A stretch of DNA of 64,000 bases. Source: Lactobacillus sp. ESL0246 (GTDB lineage: Bacteria; Bacillota; Bacilli; Lactobacillales; Lactobacillaceae). Location of the stretch: positions 124,001 through 188,000 of the forward strand of contig NZ_REHC01000008.1 in assembly GCF_003692965.1 (NCBI RefSeq), written 5' to 3'. Of the stretch, positions 16,295 through 26,322 are shown piece after piece; position 1 is the first letter of the stretch; each line of letters starts with the position of its first letter. The notes below the pieces were generated by a model that was not told the origin of the DNA, ran no database searches, and saw nothing but the letters and a program-made list of their open reading frames with translations. The position numbers and the translations under genes were made by a program.

Positions 16295-18133
16295 TTATTT
16301 CGAAGATAAATCATCGTCATTCATTTTTAAGACAGCCATAAAAGCATCTTGAGGAACTTCCACATGACCAACAGCCTTCATTCGCTTTTTACCTCGTTTT
16401 TGTTTTTCAAGCAGCTTAGCACGCCGATCAGGATCACCCGTGTGAATTTTCCATGTAACGTCTTTTCTATATGGTTTAACAGTTGCACGAGAAATAATTT
16501 TTGCCCCAATTGCTCCTTGAATATCGACTTCAAAGTTTTGCCGCGGAATCAGCTTTTTCAGCATTGAAGTCATTTGACGAGCCCGGTTTTGAGCTTCATC
16601 ACGGTGAGCAATAAAACTTAACGCATCAACAACTTGTTTATTTAGCAAGATATCAATCTTTACTAAGTCAGTTGCTCGATAACCCGTAATCTCATAATCA
16701 AGTGAAGCATAACCCTTTGTTGAAGATTTCAGATCGTCAAAGAAGTCATAAATAATTTCAGCTAATGGCATGTTGTAGATAACATTTACACGGTACTTAT
16801 CTAAATAATCCATAGTGACGAATTCTCCCCGCTTACGTTGACACAATTCCATCACTGGACCCACAAAATCATTGGGCACCATAACCTCAGCCTTGACAAA
16901 CGGTTCCTGTACTTCTTTGTATTCGCCCGCCGAAGGCAAGTCAGAAGGATTATCTATTATCTTAGTTGAATTATCATTCATAATAGCATGATAGTCAACC
17001 GATGGGGCAGTCATAATTAAATCTAAGTCAAATTCTTGTTCCAGTCGTTCTTGCACTACATCCATGTGCAACAAGCCCAAAAAGCCACAACGAAAACCAA
17101 AACCTAATGCCGTAGAGGTTTCAGGTTCAAATTCTAGAGCCGCATCATTAAGCTGTAATTTTTGTAATGCTTCTTTTAAATCATCATATTTAGAATTGTC
17201 AACGGGATACATACCAGAATAAACCATCGGTGGAATCTGACGGTAGCCCGGAAGTGGTTCTTGAGTAGGTCGATCAGACAAGGTAATCGTATCTCCAACT
17301 CGAGTTTCTCGAACAGATTTAATATTCGCTGTTAAATAGCCTACATCACCAGCAATTAAAAGATCTTTTTTAACTGGATGTGGGCTAGAAACTCCTACTT
17401 CAGTAACTTCATATTCCTTTTCTGTATTCATAATCTTGATATGATCTCCAGGTTTAACCATACCATCTTCAACACGAATGGACAGAACAACACCGCGATA
17501 GTCATCGTATTTTGAGTCAAAAATCAAAGCTTTCAGTGGTGACTCTAAATCACCTGTCGGTGAGGGAACTTCCTGTACAATCTTTTCTAATAAGTCACTG
17601 ATTCCTTGACCAGTTTTGCCAGAAACTTCAGCAGCTTCTGTTGCATCAATTCCTAACATTTCAGTTATTTCTTCTTTTGCTTGTTCTGGATTTGCCGATG
17701 GCAGATCTATTTTATTAATGACGGGTAAAATTTCCAAATCATCATCAATCGCCAAATAAGTATTAGCCAGTGTCTGTGCCTGAACCCCCTGTGAAGCATC
17801 AACAACTAAAAGAGCCCCTTCGCATGCTGCAAGCGACCGTGATACTTCATAGGAAAAATCAACGTGTCCTGGGGTGTCGATTAAGTGAAAAATGTAGTCT
17901 TCACCATCTTTTGCATGATACTTGATTTCAACCGAATTCATTTTGATAGTGATTCCACGCTGCCGCTCAAGCGGCATGTCATCAAGCATTTGATTTTTTA
18001 ATTGACGCTCAGAAACGGTATCAGTTAATTCGAGAATTCGATCGGCAATCGTTGATTTACCGTGGTCAATGTGTGCCACAATTGAAAAGTTGCGAATATG
18101 ATTTTGATAATCTTGTAATTTTTTAATGTCCAT
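16295..18133 (-). CDS. lepA: Elongation factor 4 (LepA)
   Basis: The 612-residue translational GTPase back-translocates or rescues stalled ribosomes. G motifs are seen as AHIDHGKST (G1), RGITIK (G2), DTPGHVDF (G3) and NKIDLPSA (G4). The LepA-specific C-terminal domain ends [26 protein letters not shown]. Length matches the family. The gene stands in front of recJ; 82 bp separate its start from the phosphotransferase gene. Confidence 0.98.
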   Translation of the reverse strand: MDIKKLQDYQNHIRNFSIVAHIDHGKSTIADRILELTDTVSERQLKNQMLDDMPLERQRGITIKMNSVEIKYHAKDGEDYIFHLIDTPGHVDFSYEVSRSLAACEGALLVVDASQGVQAQTLANTYLAIDDDLEILPVINKIDLPSANPEQAKEEITEMLGIDATEAAEVSGKTGQGISDLLEKIVQEVPSPTGDLESPLKALIFDSKYDDYRGVVLSIRVEDGMVKPGDHIKIMNTEKEYEVTEVGVSSPHPVKKDLLIAGDVGYLTANIKSVRETRVGDTITLSDRPTQEPLPGYRQIPPMVYSGMYPVDNSKYDDLKEALQKLQLNDAALEFEPETSTALGFGFRCGFLGLLHMDVVQERLEQEFDLDLIMTAPSVDYHAIMNDNSTKIIDNPSDLPSAGEYKEVQEPFVKAEVMVPNDFVGPVMELCQRKRGEFVTMDYLDKYRVNVIYNMPLAEIIYDFFDDLKSSTKGYASLDYEITGYRATDLVKIDILLNKQVVDALSFIAHRDEAQNRARQMTSMLKKLIPRQNFEVDIQGAIGAKIISRATVKPYRKDVTWKIHTGDPDRRAKLLEKQKRGKKRMKAVGHVEVPQDAFMAVLKMNDDDLSSK

Positions 18134-18215
18134 AAATTATTTGCATCCTTTTTTCTATCTTTTTATTATACCAAATCAAAAGTAGCAGTTAAAACTAAAG
18201 CGTTACATTTACATG

Positions 18216-19049
18216 TTATTGCTGTGATAAATACTGCTCAACGTCAGCCAGCATTCTCATTCCTACTTGCTCAAAATTAGTATCCATAATTTGACTGGTA
18301 TAGCTAAAGATTCCTAGAGCAGTTATAAAAAGTAGAAAATTCTCAGTAACTTTGCTTATTTGCCAATCGATTTGGTTTGACTGGTAACCACGTAAAAACG
18401 CCTTTTTCAGTTTTTGATCATTGCGAAAGTCTTGGTAGAACAGTTTGGTGAAATCTAAAAAAACTGGTCCAATTTTAGCTTTTTCAAAGTCGATCAAACA
18501 TATCCTGCCAGCAACAATTTTATAATTGCGCAAACCTACATCCCCATGAATTACATGCTTGGAGGTACGATTAATGTCTTGCTCAATTGTTTTTGCATAA
18601 AGCTCAAAGTAACTGAGTATTTCTTGCAAATGAATATTAAAACTACTTGCAGAGATGTTGGTCAGTGTTTCATTCGCCATGATCCAATAATCAATCTCTT
18701 TATTAATACCCGCAAACGGTTTTACTTCTCGGTGAAAATCACTTAACACCTCTCCCATTGTGCTAGCCAAATCAGGTGTAATCGGTCTAGCAATATCTTC
18801 AAGGTCGAGATTATGCATAACTAAAACATATTGTGCCGGTTCAATCACAAAGTCAGTTAAATAACGCTGATTGATCTGTTGGTTGACTTTCTTTTCCGTT
18901 TCCATTTTATGCTTGACTTGAAAAACTTTGACAAAGATAGTTTGTTGGTATAAATAGCTAAATCCACTAAAGGATATGTTTTTCGATTCATGGGGGATCA
19001 GTTTTAAATCCGCCACCAGTTGCTGATCCAAAATTTGTTTTACGTTCAT
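18216..19049 (-). CDS. Aminoglycoside/choline-kinase-like phosphotransferase
   Basis: I place the start at the second ATG of the ATGATG pair (19049), because GAGAGAGG lies 5 bp before it; the frame also opens at 19064. The product has 277 residues with the kinase-like catalytic loop VIHGDVGLRNYKI and metal motif LIDFEKAKIGPVFLDFTKL. These match the APH/ChoK fold. The substrate is unknown: choline, a sugar, a small antibiotic or a protein are possible. No transporter or licD genes lie nearby. It has the same strand as dnaJ but is separated from it by the dnaJ terminator. Confidence 0.75.
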   Translation of the reverse strand: MNVKQILDQQLVADLKLIPHESKNISFSGFSYLYQQTIFVKVFQVKHKMETEKKVNQQINQRYLTDFVIEPAQYVLVMHNLDLEDIARPITPDLASTMGEVLSDFHREVKPFAGINKEIDYWIMANETLTNISASSFNIHLQEILSYFELYAKTIEQDINRTSKHVIHGDVGLRNYKIVAGRICLIDFEKAKIGPVFLDFTKLFYQDFRNDQKLKKAFLRGYQSNQIDWQISKVTENFLLFITALGIFSYTSQIMDTNFEQVGMRMLADVEQYLSQQ

Positions 19050-19171
19050 CATAGCCTCTCTCATTTAGCAAGTGAAATAGTAGTTCTAAAATATAGGATA
19101 CCATTAATTGCACTGATAAATTATAACCTTTGTATTTTTTCATATTTAATGATTTATCAGAGAATAAAAAT

Positions 19172-19207
19172 AAAGCATTAAGGTAATTCACCTACCTTAA
19201 TGCTTCG
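19172..19207 (-). terminator. dnaJ terminator
   Basis: AAGCATTAAGGTA and TACCTTAATGCTT arms with a 7-base loop; T-rich on both strands. It lies directly after the dnaJ stop. Confidence 0.85.
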
Positions 19208-19212
19208 TTTTT

Positions 19213-20349
19213 TTATTGCAATTTATCTTTTAGTCTTTCAAAAAAGCCTTTTTCCTGCGGTGTAATTGAACCACCACCTGCTTTAACAAAGTCAACTAAA
19301 GCCTGTTTTTGCTTTTCGTTGATTGACTTTGGAATCTGAACTTCAACAGTTGTAACTTGATCACCATTACCGTTGCCACGAAGATACGGAACACCTTCAT
19401 CGCGAATTGTAAACTTCTTATTAGGTTGCGTTCCCGCAGGAATCTTGAGCTTTTTATCACCGTGAACAGTTTTTACATTGATTTCATCTCCAAGGGTCGC
19501 TTGAGCAAATGAAATCGGAACTGTAGTATAAATAGTTGTACCTTCTCGTTTAAATTCCTTAGATGGTTTTATGCGATAGCTAATATATAAGTCACCATAA
19601 GCACCACCATTCTTACCGGCTTCACCTTGACCCTCATAGCGAAGTTGTTGACCATTATCAATTCCGGCTGGAATATTAACTTCAATCGTATTTTTACTAT
19701 CAATTACACCTTTACCATGACATGTCTGGCAGGGATGCTGAATAATTGTCCCACGACCATTACACTTATCACAAGTAGTTTGTCGCCGAATAACCCCAAG
19801 CATTGACTTTTGAGTTATTGTCATATATCCTGTACCGTTACACTTATCACAGGTGATAGGATGTGTGCCCTTTTCTGCACCACTGCCATTACAAGTTGAA
19901 CAGGTCTCGCTTCGAGTATATGATACTTGCGTTTTTTTACCCGTAATTGCATCCATAAAATCAATCGTTAGAGTATAATCTAGATCTTCTCCTCGTGTAG
20001 GTGCTGTCGGATCGGCACGCCTTTGGCCAGTACCACCACCAAAGAAATCGTTGAAAATATCTCCAAAATCGCCGAAGCCTCCAAAGTCACCATAACCTTG
20101 GCCACCTCCAAATCCACTTTGACCATTATTTACTCCTGCTGAGCCGAATTGATCATATTGTGCACGTTTTTGTTGATCATGTAAAACTTCATATGCTTCA
20201 TTTATTTTTTTGTATTTTTCTTCAGCACCCGGCTCATGATTAATATCAGGGTGATATTTCTTAGCTAATTTACGATAAGCAGAGTTAATTTCTTTATCAC
20301 TGGCATTTCGATTAACGCCTAGCACATTATAATAGTCTTCTTGTGCCAT
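19213..20349 (-). CDS. dnaJ: Chaperone DnaJ (Hsp40)
   Basis: The 378-residue co-chaperone stimulates the DnaK ATPase and delivers substrates. The J domain (about 1-70) has YHPDIN with the HPD tripeptide; a Gly/Phe-rich linker (about 75-115) follows. Four zinc-binding repeats are intact: [24 protein letters not shown] and CQTCHGKG. The C-terminal substrate domain is complete. A hairpin with T run after dnaK (20374-20406) lies between the two genes, so dnaJ may be partly separated from the upstream operon. Confidence 0.98.
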   Translation of the reverse strand: MAQEDYYNVLGVNRNASDKEINSAYRKLAKKYHPDINHEPGAEEKYKKINEAYEVLHDQQKRAQYDQFGSAGVNNGQSGFGGGQGYGDFGGFGDFGDIFNDFFGGGTGQRRADPTAPTRGEDLDYTLTIDFMDAITGKKTQVSYTRSETCSTCNGSGAEKGTHPITCDKCNGTGYMTITQKSMLGVIRRQTTCDKCNGRGTIIQHPCQTCHGKGVIDSKNTIEVNIPAGIDNGQQLRYEGQGEAGKNGGAYGDLYISYRIKPSKEFKREGTTIYTTVPISFAQATLGDEINVKTVHGDKKLKIPAGTQPNKKFTIRDEGVPYLRGNGNGDQVTTVEVQIPKSINEKQKQALVDFVKAGGGSITPQEKGFFERLKDKLQ

Positions 20350-20373
20350 CTACAAAGCTCCTTACTTTCCAAA

Positions 20374-20406
20374 AGAAAAGAACTACTTCGTGGCAGTTCT
20401 TTTCTA
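20374..20406 (-). terminator. dnaK/dnaJ intergenic hairpin (attenuating terminator)
   Basis: On the minus strand AAAGAACTG and TAGTTCTTTTC form a stem followed by TTTTC, between dnaK and dnaJ. It probably lowers dnaJ expression relative to dnaK. Confidence 0.7.
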
Positions 20407-20427
20407 ATTTATTTAATTATAAACCCT

Positions 20428-22269
20428 TTACTTATCTGGGTCTACCTTATGGAATTCTCCGTCACTAGCAGAACCATCACTTGGATTACCGCCTTGTGCA
20501 CCAGGATCTTGTGGTCCAGTTTGTCCTTGAGCTCCACCGTTAGCTTGATATAATTTAACTGCTAAGTCTTGAGCAACCTTAGATAATTCATCTTTCTTAG
20601 CTTTCATTTCATCTAAATTATTATCTTTTTGAGCTTTCTTAAGTGCATCAAGTGCGTCTTGAACCTTCTTAGTATCATCTTCAGATACCTTGTCTTTAAC
20701 TTCACCTAAAGTCTTTTCAGTTGAGAAGATTAATTGGTCAACTTCATTGCGTAGGTCAACTTCTTCTTTCTTCTTCTTATCTTCCTCAGCGTGTTCTTCG
20801 GCCTCTTTTTGCATCTTTTGAATTTCTTCATCAGACAAACCAGATGAACTCTTAATAGTAATCTTTTGTTCCTTGCCAGTACCCATATCTTTTGCGGAAA
20901 CGTTTACGATACCATTCTTATCAATATCAAAAGTAACTTGAATTTGAGGAACTCCACGTGGTGCAGCCGGAATGTCAGTTAATTCGAATCTACCTAAAGT
21001 CTTGTCATCTGCTGCCATTGGTCGTTCACCCTGCAGCACATGAACATCAACCGCTGGTTGATTATCAGCAGCTGTCGAAAAAATTTGACTCTTTGAAGTT
21101 GGAATAGTCGTGTTCTTTTCAATTAATTTAGTGAAAACGCCTCCCATAGTTTCGATTCCTAGTGAAAGCGGCGTAACGTCAAGTAAAACAACATCCTTAA
21201 CATCACCTGAAATAACACCACCTTGAATTGCAGCACCCAAAGCAACAGCTTCATCAGGGTTAATTGAGTGGTCAGGCTCTTTACCAGACCATTTCTTAAC
21301 TGCTTCTTGAACAGCAGGAATCCGAGTTGAACCACCGTTCAAGATCACTTTATCAATATCATTAACCGTCAAATCAGCATCTTTTAGAGCATTGTCAAAT
21401 GGTACTTTGGTTCTATCAACAAGATCAGCAGTTAACTCATCAAACTTTGCTCGAGTCAAATCAGCTTCAAGGTGCAAAGGTCCTGCCTCACCAGCAGAAA
21501 TGAATGGAAGTGAGATATGTGTTGAAGAGACACCAGAAAGATCTTTCTTTGCCTTTTCTGCGGCATCTTTTAATCTCTGCAAAGCCATTTTGTCTGTTGA
21601 TAAATCAACACCATTTTCATCCTTAAAGTTCTTGATGAGCCAATCCATAATTTTATTATCAAAGTCATCACCACCAAGACGAGTATCACCATTAGTTGAC
21701 AATACTTGGAACACACCATCACCTAATTGTAGAACTGAAACGTCAAAGGTACCACCACCAAGGTCATATACCAAAACTTTTTCGTCTTCTGCGTCTTTAT
21801 CTAGGCCATAAGCAAGTGATGAAGCGGTTGGCTCATTAATAATTCGTTTAACATCTAAACCAGCGATTTTACCAGCATCTTTAGTTGCTTGACGCTGTGC
21901 ATCATTAAAGTATGCAGGAACCGTAATAACTGCTTCAGTAACCTTTTCACCTAAGTAATCTTCTGAGAATTTCTTAATGTATTGTAAGATCATCGCAGAA
22001 ATTTCTTGTGGTGTATATGCTTTATCACCAATCTTTACCTTATAATCTGTTTCACCCATGTGGCGTTTAATTGAAGAAATTGTATTAGGGTTAGTGATTG
22101 CTTGTCTTTTTGCTACTTCACCAACTTGAATTTCACCATCCTTAAAAGCAACTACAGATGGAGTAGTTCGATTACCTTCTGGATTAGTAATAATTTTTGG
22201 TTCTTTACCTTCAAGAACTGCAACAGCTGAGTTAGTAGTTCCAAGATCAATACCGATAACTTTTGACAT
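20428..22269 (-). CDS. dnaK: Chaperone DnaK (Hsp70)
   Basis: Start at 22269 ([14 protein letters not shown]), because the frame before it carries the ribosome binding site (GGAAGTTAAAAAA). The 613-residue chaperone has the ATPase domain ([35 protein letters not shown]), the linker [15 protein letters not shown] and a substrate domain. The lid ends in a Gly/Asn/Gln-rich tail (about 575-613) as in other Gram-positives, and a long deletion in the ATPase domain after residue 80 is the known Gram-positive signature. It works with GrpE and DnaJ and is under HrcA control through the upstream CIRCE pair. Confidence 0.98.
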   Translation of the reverse strand: MSKVIGIDLGTTNSAVAVLEGKEPKIITNPEGNRTTPSVVAFKDGEIQVGEVAKRQAITNPNTISSIKRHMGETDYKVKIGDKAYTPQEISAMILQYIKKFSEDYLGEKVTEAVITVPAYFNDAQRQATKDAGKIAGLDVKRIINEPTASSLAYGLDKDAEDEKVLVYDLGGGTFDVSVLQLGDGVFQVLSTNGDTRLGGDDFDNKIMDWLIKNFKDENGVDLSTDKMALQRLKDAAEKAKKDLSGVSSTHISLPFISAGEAGPLHLEADLTRAKFDELTADLVDRTKVPFDNALKDADLTVNDIDKVILNGGSTRIPAVQEAVKKWSGKEPDHSINPDEAVALGAAIQGGVISGDVKDVVLLDVTPLSLGIETMGGVFTKLIEKNTTIPTSKSQIFSTAADNQPAVDVHVLQGERPMAADDKTLGRFELTDIPAAPRGVPQIQVTFDIDKNGIVNVSAKDMGTGKEQKITIKSSSGLSDEEIQKMQKEAEEHAEEDKKKKEEVDLRNEVDQLIFSTEKTLGEVKDKVSEDDTKKVQDALDALKKAQKDNNLDEMKAKKDELSKVAQDLAVKLYQANGGAQGQTGPQDPGAQGGNPSDGSASDGEFHKVDPDK

Positions 22270-22288
22270 TTTTTTAACTTCCTTCCAA

Positions 22289-22867
22289 TTATTGTGCGAC
22301 AACAACCATTGCTGGTCTTAATGTACGATCTTTATATAAATATCCTTTTTGTAAAACTTGCACAACATGATTTTTTTGATCATCACTTTCAGCATCAACG
22401 GTTTGAACCGCTTGATGCAAAGTTGGATCAAATTCCACACCTTCAGCATCAATTTCGCTAATTCCATGATCTTTCATGGCTTTTACAAGCGAATCAAGGG
22501 TCATTTCAACACCCTTTTTTAATTGCTTAGAAGCTTCATCGTCAACTTTAGTTGCTAAAGCCCGCTCTAAATTATCCATTGCAGGTAAAACGTCTTTAGC
22601 TAATGATTGTGATTCATACTTAATCAACTGTGCCCGCTCGTTATTATACCGATTTTGCATATTTTGCATTTCAGCTTGGCTACGTAAAAATTTATCTTCT
22701 AAATCTTTATTTTCTTCGCGCAACTTAGTTAATTCAGCCACTTCTTTATTTTCTATAGATTTTGACTTCTTTTTATTAATTTTGTTAGTATCACTATCAG
22801 TTGCTTTAGTTGTTTGTGATTGAGCCTTATCCAAATCCTGTTCGCTAGTAAATTTTTCTTTACTCAC
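22289..22867 (-). CDS. grpE: Nucleotide exchange factor GrpE
   Basis: The 192-residue protein releases ADP from DnaK. A charged, low-complexity N-terminus (1-45) leads into a long coiled-coil helix (about 45-95, [21 protein letters not shown]) and the C-terminal beta wing ([26 protein letters not shown]). It lies 11 bp after hrcA and 19 bp before dnaK, all in one heat-shock operon. Confidence 0.97.
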   Translation of the reverse strand: MSKEKFTSEQDLDKAQSQTTKATDSDTNKINKKKSKSIENKEVAELTKLREENKDLEDKFLRSQAEMQNMQNRYNNERAQLIKYESQSLAKDVLPAMDNLERALATKVDDEASKQLKKGVEMTLDSLVKAMKDHGISEIDAEGVEFDPTLHQAVQTVDAESDDQKNHVVQVLQKGYLYKDRTLRPAMVVVAQ

Positions 22868-22878
22868 GTTAACCTCCT

Positions 22879-23928
22879 TTATTTAAATCGACCATAATAC
22901 TCAAGCATTTTTTTAGCTAATTCATTCCTGAAATATTCTAATAAACTAATTATTTGCGAATATGGCATATTATTGGGGCCAAGTAAAGCAATTACACCTT
23001 TACCATGAGAACCAACGCTATATTCTGCTGTTAACAAACTATAATCTTTTAGCAAATCATTAGATAATTCTGAACCTAGACTGACTTGAATGGGAGAATG
23101 ATTATTATTCGTAATTGTTCCTTGACTCATCCAGTGTGAAATTAGATCTTCATGATCAATTAAGTCATAAAGCGTTCGTAAGCTGGTTACATCATTTAAA
23201 GATGTATTATTGAGCAGATTGATTTGACCATCGACATACATTTGCTCACTAGCTGCTTCATTAATAACATCTTCCACTAGTTCAATCAAACCATCGATAT
23301 GACTACTGTTAAATTTCTTATTTAGTACATGACTTAATATGGTTGGTGATACATCTCCCAATGTTTTACCAACAAGTTCATCGTTTATCATTCGAACAGC
23401 TTTTTCTACTTCATCGCCATTAACATTAGATGGCAATTGATAAACTTGATTATGAACGTTACCATCACTAGTTACTAAAATAGCCATGATCTGACAACTG
23501 AACAAGGGAACTATTCGAAAACCGGTAATAGTCAATGTACTACTTTCAGGACCCTCCGCAAAAGCTGTATAATTTGTTAAATCAGACAAAATCTTAGCGG
23601 CTTCTTGCACAATTTCATTAACTTGATGAAACGGTTGACTAAACTGATTAATAATTTTTTTATAAACAGAAGATGGAATTTGAAGAGGCTCAACTAAATT
23701 GTCCAAATAATAACGATATCCATCAGTTGATGGCACACGTCCACTAGACAGATGGGTCTTTTCAATCAATCCCCGCTCTTCCAATAGAGCCATTTCATTT
23801 CGAATTGTTGCGCTAGAAACTTTAATTGGTAACTGATTCATAACAGTTTTAGAGCCTACAGGATCATGCGTTTGCGTAAAATCATTTATAATAGTTTTTA
23901 AAATTAGTTCTTGACGTTCGGTCAACAT
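22879..23928 (-). CDS. hrcA: Heat-inducible transcription repressor HrcA
   Basis: Start at 23928 ([13 protein letters not shown]), the conserved N-terminus; the frame extends 24 bases upstream but into the ribosome-binding region (GTGAGGG). The 349-residue repressor binds CIRCE and needs GroEL to fold. The winged-helix DNA-binding segment ([35 protein letters not shown], about 47-81) and the GAF-like domain are present. Two CIRCE elements lie in its promoter, so it represses its own operon. Confidence 0.97.
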   Translation of the reverse strand: MLTERQELILKTIINDFTQTHDPVGSKTVMNQLPIKVSSATIRNEMALLEERGLIEKTHLSSGRVPSTDGYRYYLDNLVEPLQIPSSVYKKIINQFSQPFHQVNEIVQEAAKILSDLTNYTAFAEGPESSTLTITGFRIVPLFSCQIMAILVTSDGNVHNQVYQLPSNVNGDEVEKAVRMINDELVGKTLGDVSPTILSHVLNKKFNSSHIDGLIELVEDVINEAASEQMYVDGQINLLNNTSLNDVTSLRTLYDLIDHEDLISHWMSQGTITNNNHSPIQVSLGSELSNDLLKDYSLLTAEYSVGSHGKGVIALLGPNNMPYSQIISLLEYFRNELAKKMLEYYGRFK

Positions 23929-23945
23929 AAATATCGCCCTCACTT

Positions 23946-23972
23946 TTAGCACTCACACTTCAAAGGTGCTAA
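23946..23972. promoter_or_regulatory. CIRCE operator, hrcA-proximal
   Basis: TTAGCACTC, 9 bp and AGGTGCTAA. On the consensus TTAGCACTC-N9-GAGTGCTAA the first arm is perfect and the second has its first two bases changed. It ends 18 bp upstream of the hrcA start. Confidence 0.9.
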
Positions 23973-23976
23973 CAAT

Positions 23977-24008
23977 TATTATGATACTAGGTTTTAGCAG
24001 ATTGTCAA
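23977..24008 (-). promoter_or_regulatory. hrcA operon promoter between the CIRCE elements
   Basis: A consensus TTGACA lies in the spacer of the distal CIRCE. Downstream, TATCAT after 16 bp or CATAAT after 19 bp can serve as -10. HrcA bound at either operator would cover the promoter. Confidence 0.6.
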
Positions 24009-24020
24009 GTTGAGTGCTAA
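23994..24020. promoter_or_regulatory. CIRCE operator, hrcA-distal
   Basis: TTAGCAGAT, 9 bp and GAGTGCTAA: the second arm is perfect, the first has three changed bases. The centre is 48 bp from the centre of the proximal CIRCE. Confidence 0.85.
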
Positions 24021-24053
24021 TTTTTTTGAACAAATTTGTATAAATAGATTAGT

Positions 24054-24989
24054 CTATTTATTTAGATTAGAAAAATATGCTTTTATTTCTGCCTCATCCT
24101 GAACCATTTGCTTTTTCAAGTCGGTTAAATTGCTAAATTTAATTTCTCCTCTTGTATACTTATACCATTTTATAATCATTTTTTGATCATATGCATCTTG
24201 ATTGAAACCAAACAAGTTTGATTCAATATAAATTTTTGAATCGTCATTGATTGTAGCATTATAACCGACACTGGTCATTGAATTGTACCACTTGCCATTA
24301 ATTTTTGTTTTAGTAGCATAGACTCCTATCTTAGGAATCACTTTATTTGTATCCCAAACTAAGTTAGCAGTAGGATAGCCTAACTTATGTCCATTTCGTA
24401 GTCCATGACCAACATAACCAGACATTACATATGGAAATCCTAATAACTTCTTAGCTAAAGTCATATTCCCTGCACCAATTGCCTTTTTAATTTCTGTTGA
24501 GCCTATTTTTTGTCCATCATAGCATTGTTCAGGAACATTAATAATATCAAATCTACCTTTAGCAAACTGTGGTAAATTTTGCATATTAGCTACATCTTTA
24601 GGACCATAGGTATAATCAAAACCTGCAACAATTGTGTCAGCATGTAATTTGACAATAATATTATCAACAAATTTCTGTGCAGTTAGTCTACTGAACATCT
24701 TATTAAAATGCATTACCAATAAGTAATCTACGCCAAGTTTCTGCATTTTATATGCTTTTTCATCTAAGTTGTCAATATACGTTACACCAGCATTTTGATA
24801 CACTTCTTTAGGATGTCTATCAAATGTCATTACCATTAGAGGCAGATCTTTTTTTATTGCAGTTTTTTTTGCAATCTTGATAAGTTGTTGATGTCCACGA
24901 TGAACACCATCAAAAAAGCCTAAAGCCAATATTAGTTTACCCTGAACAATATTATCTGTAATTGGATAATTTAAATGGATAATTTGCAC
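24054..24989 (-). CDS. ribF: Bifunctional riboflavin kinase / FAD synthetase
   Basis: The 311-residue enzyme phosphorylates riboflavin to FMN and adenylates FMN to FAD. The N-terminal FAD-synthetase domain shows LALGFFDGVHRGHQQLI (adenylyl-transferase GxxHxGH-like loop) and later STEIKKAI. The C-terminal flavokinase domain shows GYVGHGLRNGHKLGYPTANL. It follows truB by 19 bp, the conserved truB-ribF pair. No FMN riboswitch is seen before it. Confidence 0.97.
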   Translation of the reverse strand: MQIIHLNYPITDNIVQGKLILALGFFDGVHRGHQQLIKIAKKTAIKKDLPLMVMTFDRHPKEVYQNAGVTYIDNLDEKAYKMQKLGVDYLLVMHFNKMFSRLTAQKFVDNIIVKLHADTIVAGFDYTYGPKDVANMQNLPQFAKGRFDIINVPEQCYDGQKIGSTEIKKAIGAGNMTLAKKLLGFPYVMSGYVGHGLRNGHKLGYPTANLVWDTNKVIPKIGVYATKTKINGKWYNSMTSVGYNATINDDSKIYIESNLFGFNQDAYDQKMIIKWYKYTRGEIKFSNLTDLKKQMVQDEAEIKAYFSNLNK

Positions 24990-25008
24990 GTTGAGACCTT
25001 CATTTCAA

Positions 25009-25902
25009 CTATTTATTTTGTAAAAGCATCAGTTCGGGACAATAAAGATGTCCTTTCACATGATAAATTGCTTTAACCTTTTTATTGTAACGTAAAGCAA
25101 CTTGTTTTTCATTCGTTTGTAATGAAATTGCTGCACCGTTTTGAACTTTTTTCCATTGATCTTCAGTTAAATCTAGTTGTTGGTAATCCTTAAAAAATGT
25201 TTCGATCGGTTGAATATATTCAACAATGTGGGATGGATTGCAAACAATGTCATCTAACTTGACCGCTTGGCTAATATCGAAGCCAGAGCTAGCAGTACGA
25301 CGTAAACTTTTCATTGTGGCCGGGATATTCAACTTATTGGATAAATCATTGACAAGAGAACGAACATACGTACCTTTACTACATTCAATTTGAAAGCTAA
25401 ATTCCTCTTGCCCTTTTTCTTTATTAAAAGTTGGCGTACCAACTAGATTATACGAAAAAACATTGACCAGTCTTTTTGGTCTCTCAACCGTAATATTTTC
25501 TCGAGCATATTCATATAAATGTCGTCCATTAACTCGAACAGCTGAATAAATTGGTGGCACTTGCTCTATTCTTCCTACAAATTGTTGCATTGCCTTACTA
25601 ATATCTTCAGCTGACAATTGTTCTGTCAAATTTTGAACTTGTAAAAGTTTACCACTAAGATCATAACTATCAGTCGAAAAACCTAAAATACCAGTCCCAC
25701 AATATTCTTTATTTTTAGTATGCATTAGCTCAATTAACTTTGTAGCTTGACCTAGGGCAATAGGTAAAACACCAGTAACATCGGGATCTAACGTCCCTGC
25801 GTGACCAATTTTTTTAATATGTAAAGCTTTTCGCAACTGATAAACAACATCTGCACTAGTCATTCCTTTATCTTTATCGATTACTAAAATTCCGTTTATC
25901 AT
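25009..25902 (-). CDS. truB: tRNA pseudouridine(55) synthase TruB
   Basis: The 297-residue enzyme makes pseudouridine 55 in the T loop of tRNAs. The catalytic motif [15 protein letters not shown] has Asp39. The C-terminal PUA-like part is present (about 240-297). A terminator separates it from the rbfA gene, so truB-ribF form their own unit. Confidence 0.97.
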   Translation of the reverse strand: MINGILVIDKDKGMTSADVVYQLRKALHIKKIGHAGTLDPDVTGVLPIALGQATKLIELMHTKNKEYCGTGILGFSTDSYDLSGKLLQVQNLTEQLSAEDISKAMQQFVGRIEQVPPIYSAVRVNGRHLYEYARENITVERPKRLVNVFSYNLVGTPTFNKEKGQEEFSFQIECSKGTYVRSLVNDLSNKLNIPATMKSLRRTASSGFDISQAVKLDDIVCNPSHIVEYIQPIETFFKDYQQLDLTEDQWKKVQNGAAISLQTNEKQVALRYNKKVKAIYHVKGHLYCPELMLLQNK

Positions 25903-25913
25903 CTTACCTACCT

Positions 25914-25944
25914 ATCAAAAAAGCGCCAAAGAGCGCTTTTTTTA
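25914..25944 (-). terminator. Terminator between rbfA and truB
   Basis: AAAAGCGC-CAAA-GAGCGCTTTT with T runs on both sides. It ends the rimP-to-rbfA operon. Confidence 0.85.
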
Positions 25945-26304
25945 ATTATTTCGATCTTCTTCTTGTCTTTTTACCTCGGCAATTAATTGATCAATTTTAC
26001 TACCATATTTAACTGAATTGTCTCGCTTAAATATAAGCTCTGGAACCTTATAGACAGTTAAAACCTGTCCCAAAAGATGACGTGCCATGCCTTTGGCTTT
26101 TTCTAATCCGTTAGCAGCCTCTTCTTCTTTTTGAGGACTATCACTGAGTATACTATAAAAAACAGTTGCATATGAAAGATCATTGGTGCATTCTACAGCA
26201 GTTATGGTTACATCTTTTACACGTGGATCACGTATGTTTTTGCGCAAAATTTTAGTTAACTCACGAAGGATTTCACCTTCAACGCGACCTATTCTGTGTT
26301 TCAT
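25942..26304 (-). CDS. rbfA: 30S ribosome-binding factor RbfA
   Basis: I take the ATG at 26304 (MKHRIGRVEGEILREL), which follows GGAGG by 6 bp; the frame also opens at a TTG at 26316, inside the ribosome binding site. The 120-residue KH-fold protein matures 16S rRNA in the small subunit. Segments RDPRVKDVTITAVE and VPELIFKRDNSVKYG are typical. It lies 18 bp after infB. Confidence 0.96.
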   Translation of the reverse strand: MKHRIGRVEGEILRELTKILRKNIRDPRVKDVTITAVECTNDLSYATVFYSILSDSPQKEEEAANGLEKAKGMARHLLGQVLTVYKVPELIFKRDNSVKYGSKIDQLIAEVKRQEEDRNN

Positions 26305-26322
26305 CCTTGCCTCCAATTTTAA

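Noticed and set aside
24990-25008. FMN riboswitch for ribF
   Set aside because: The truB-ribF gap is 19 bp; no RFN element fits.
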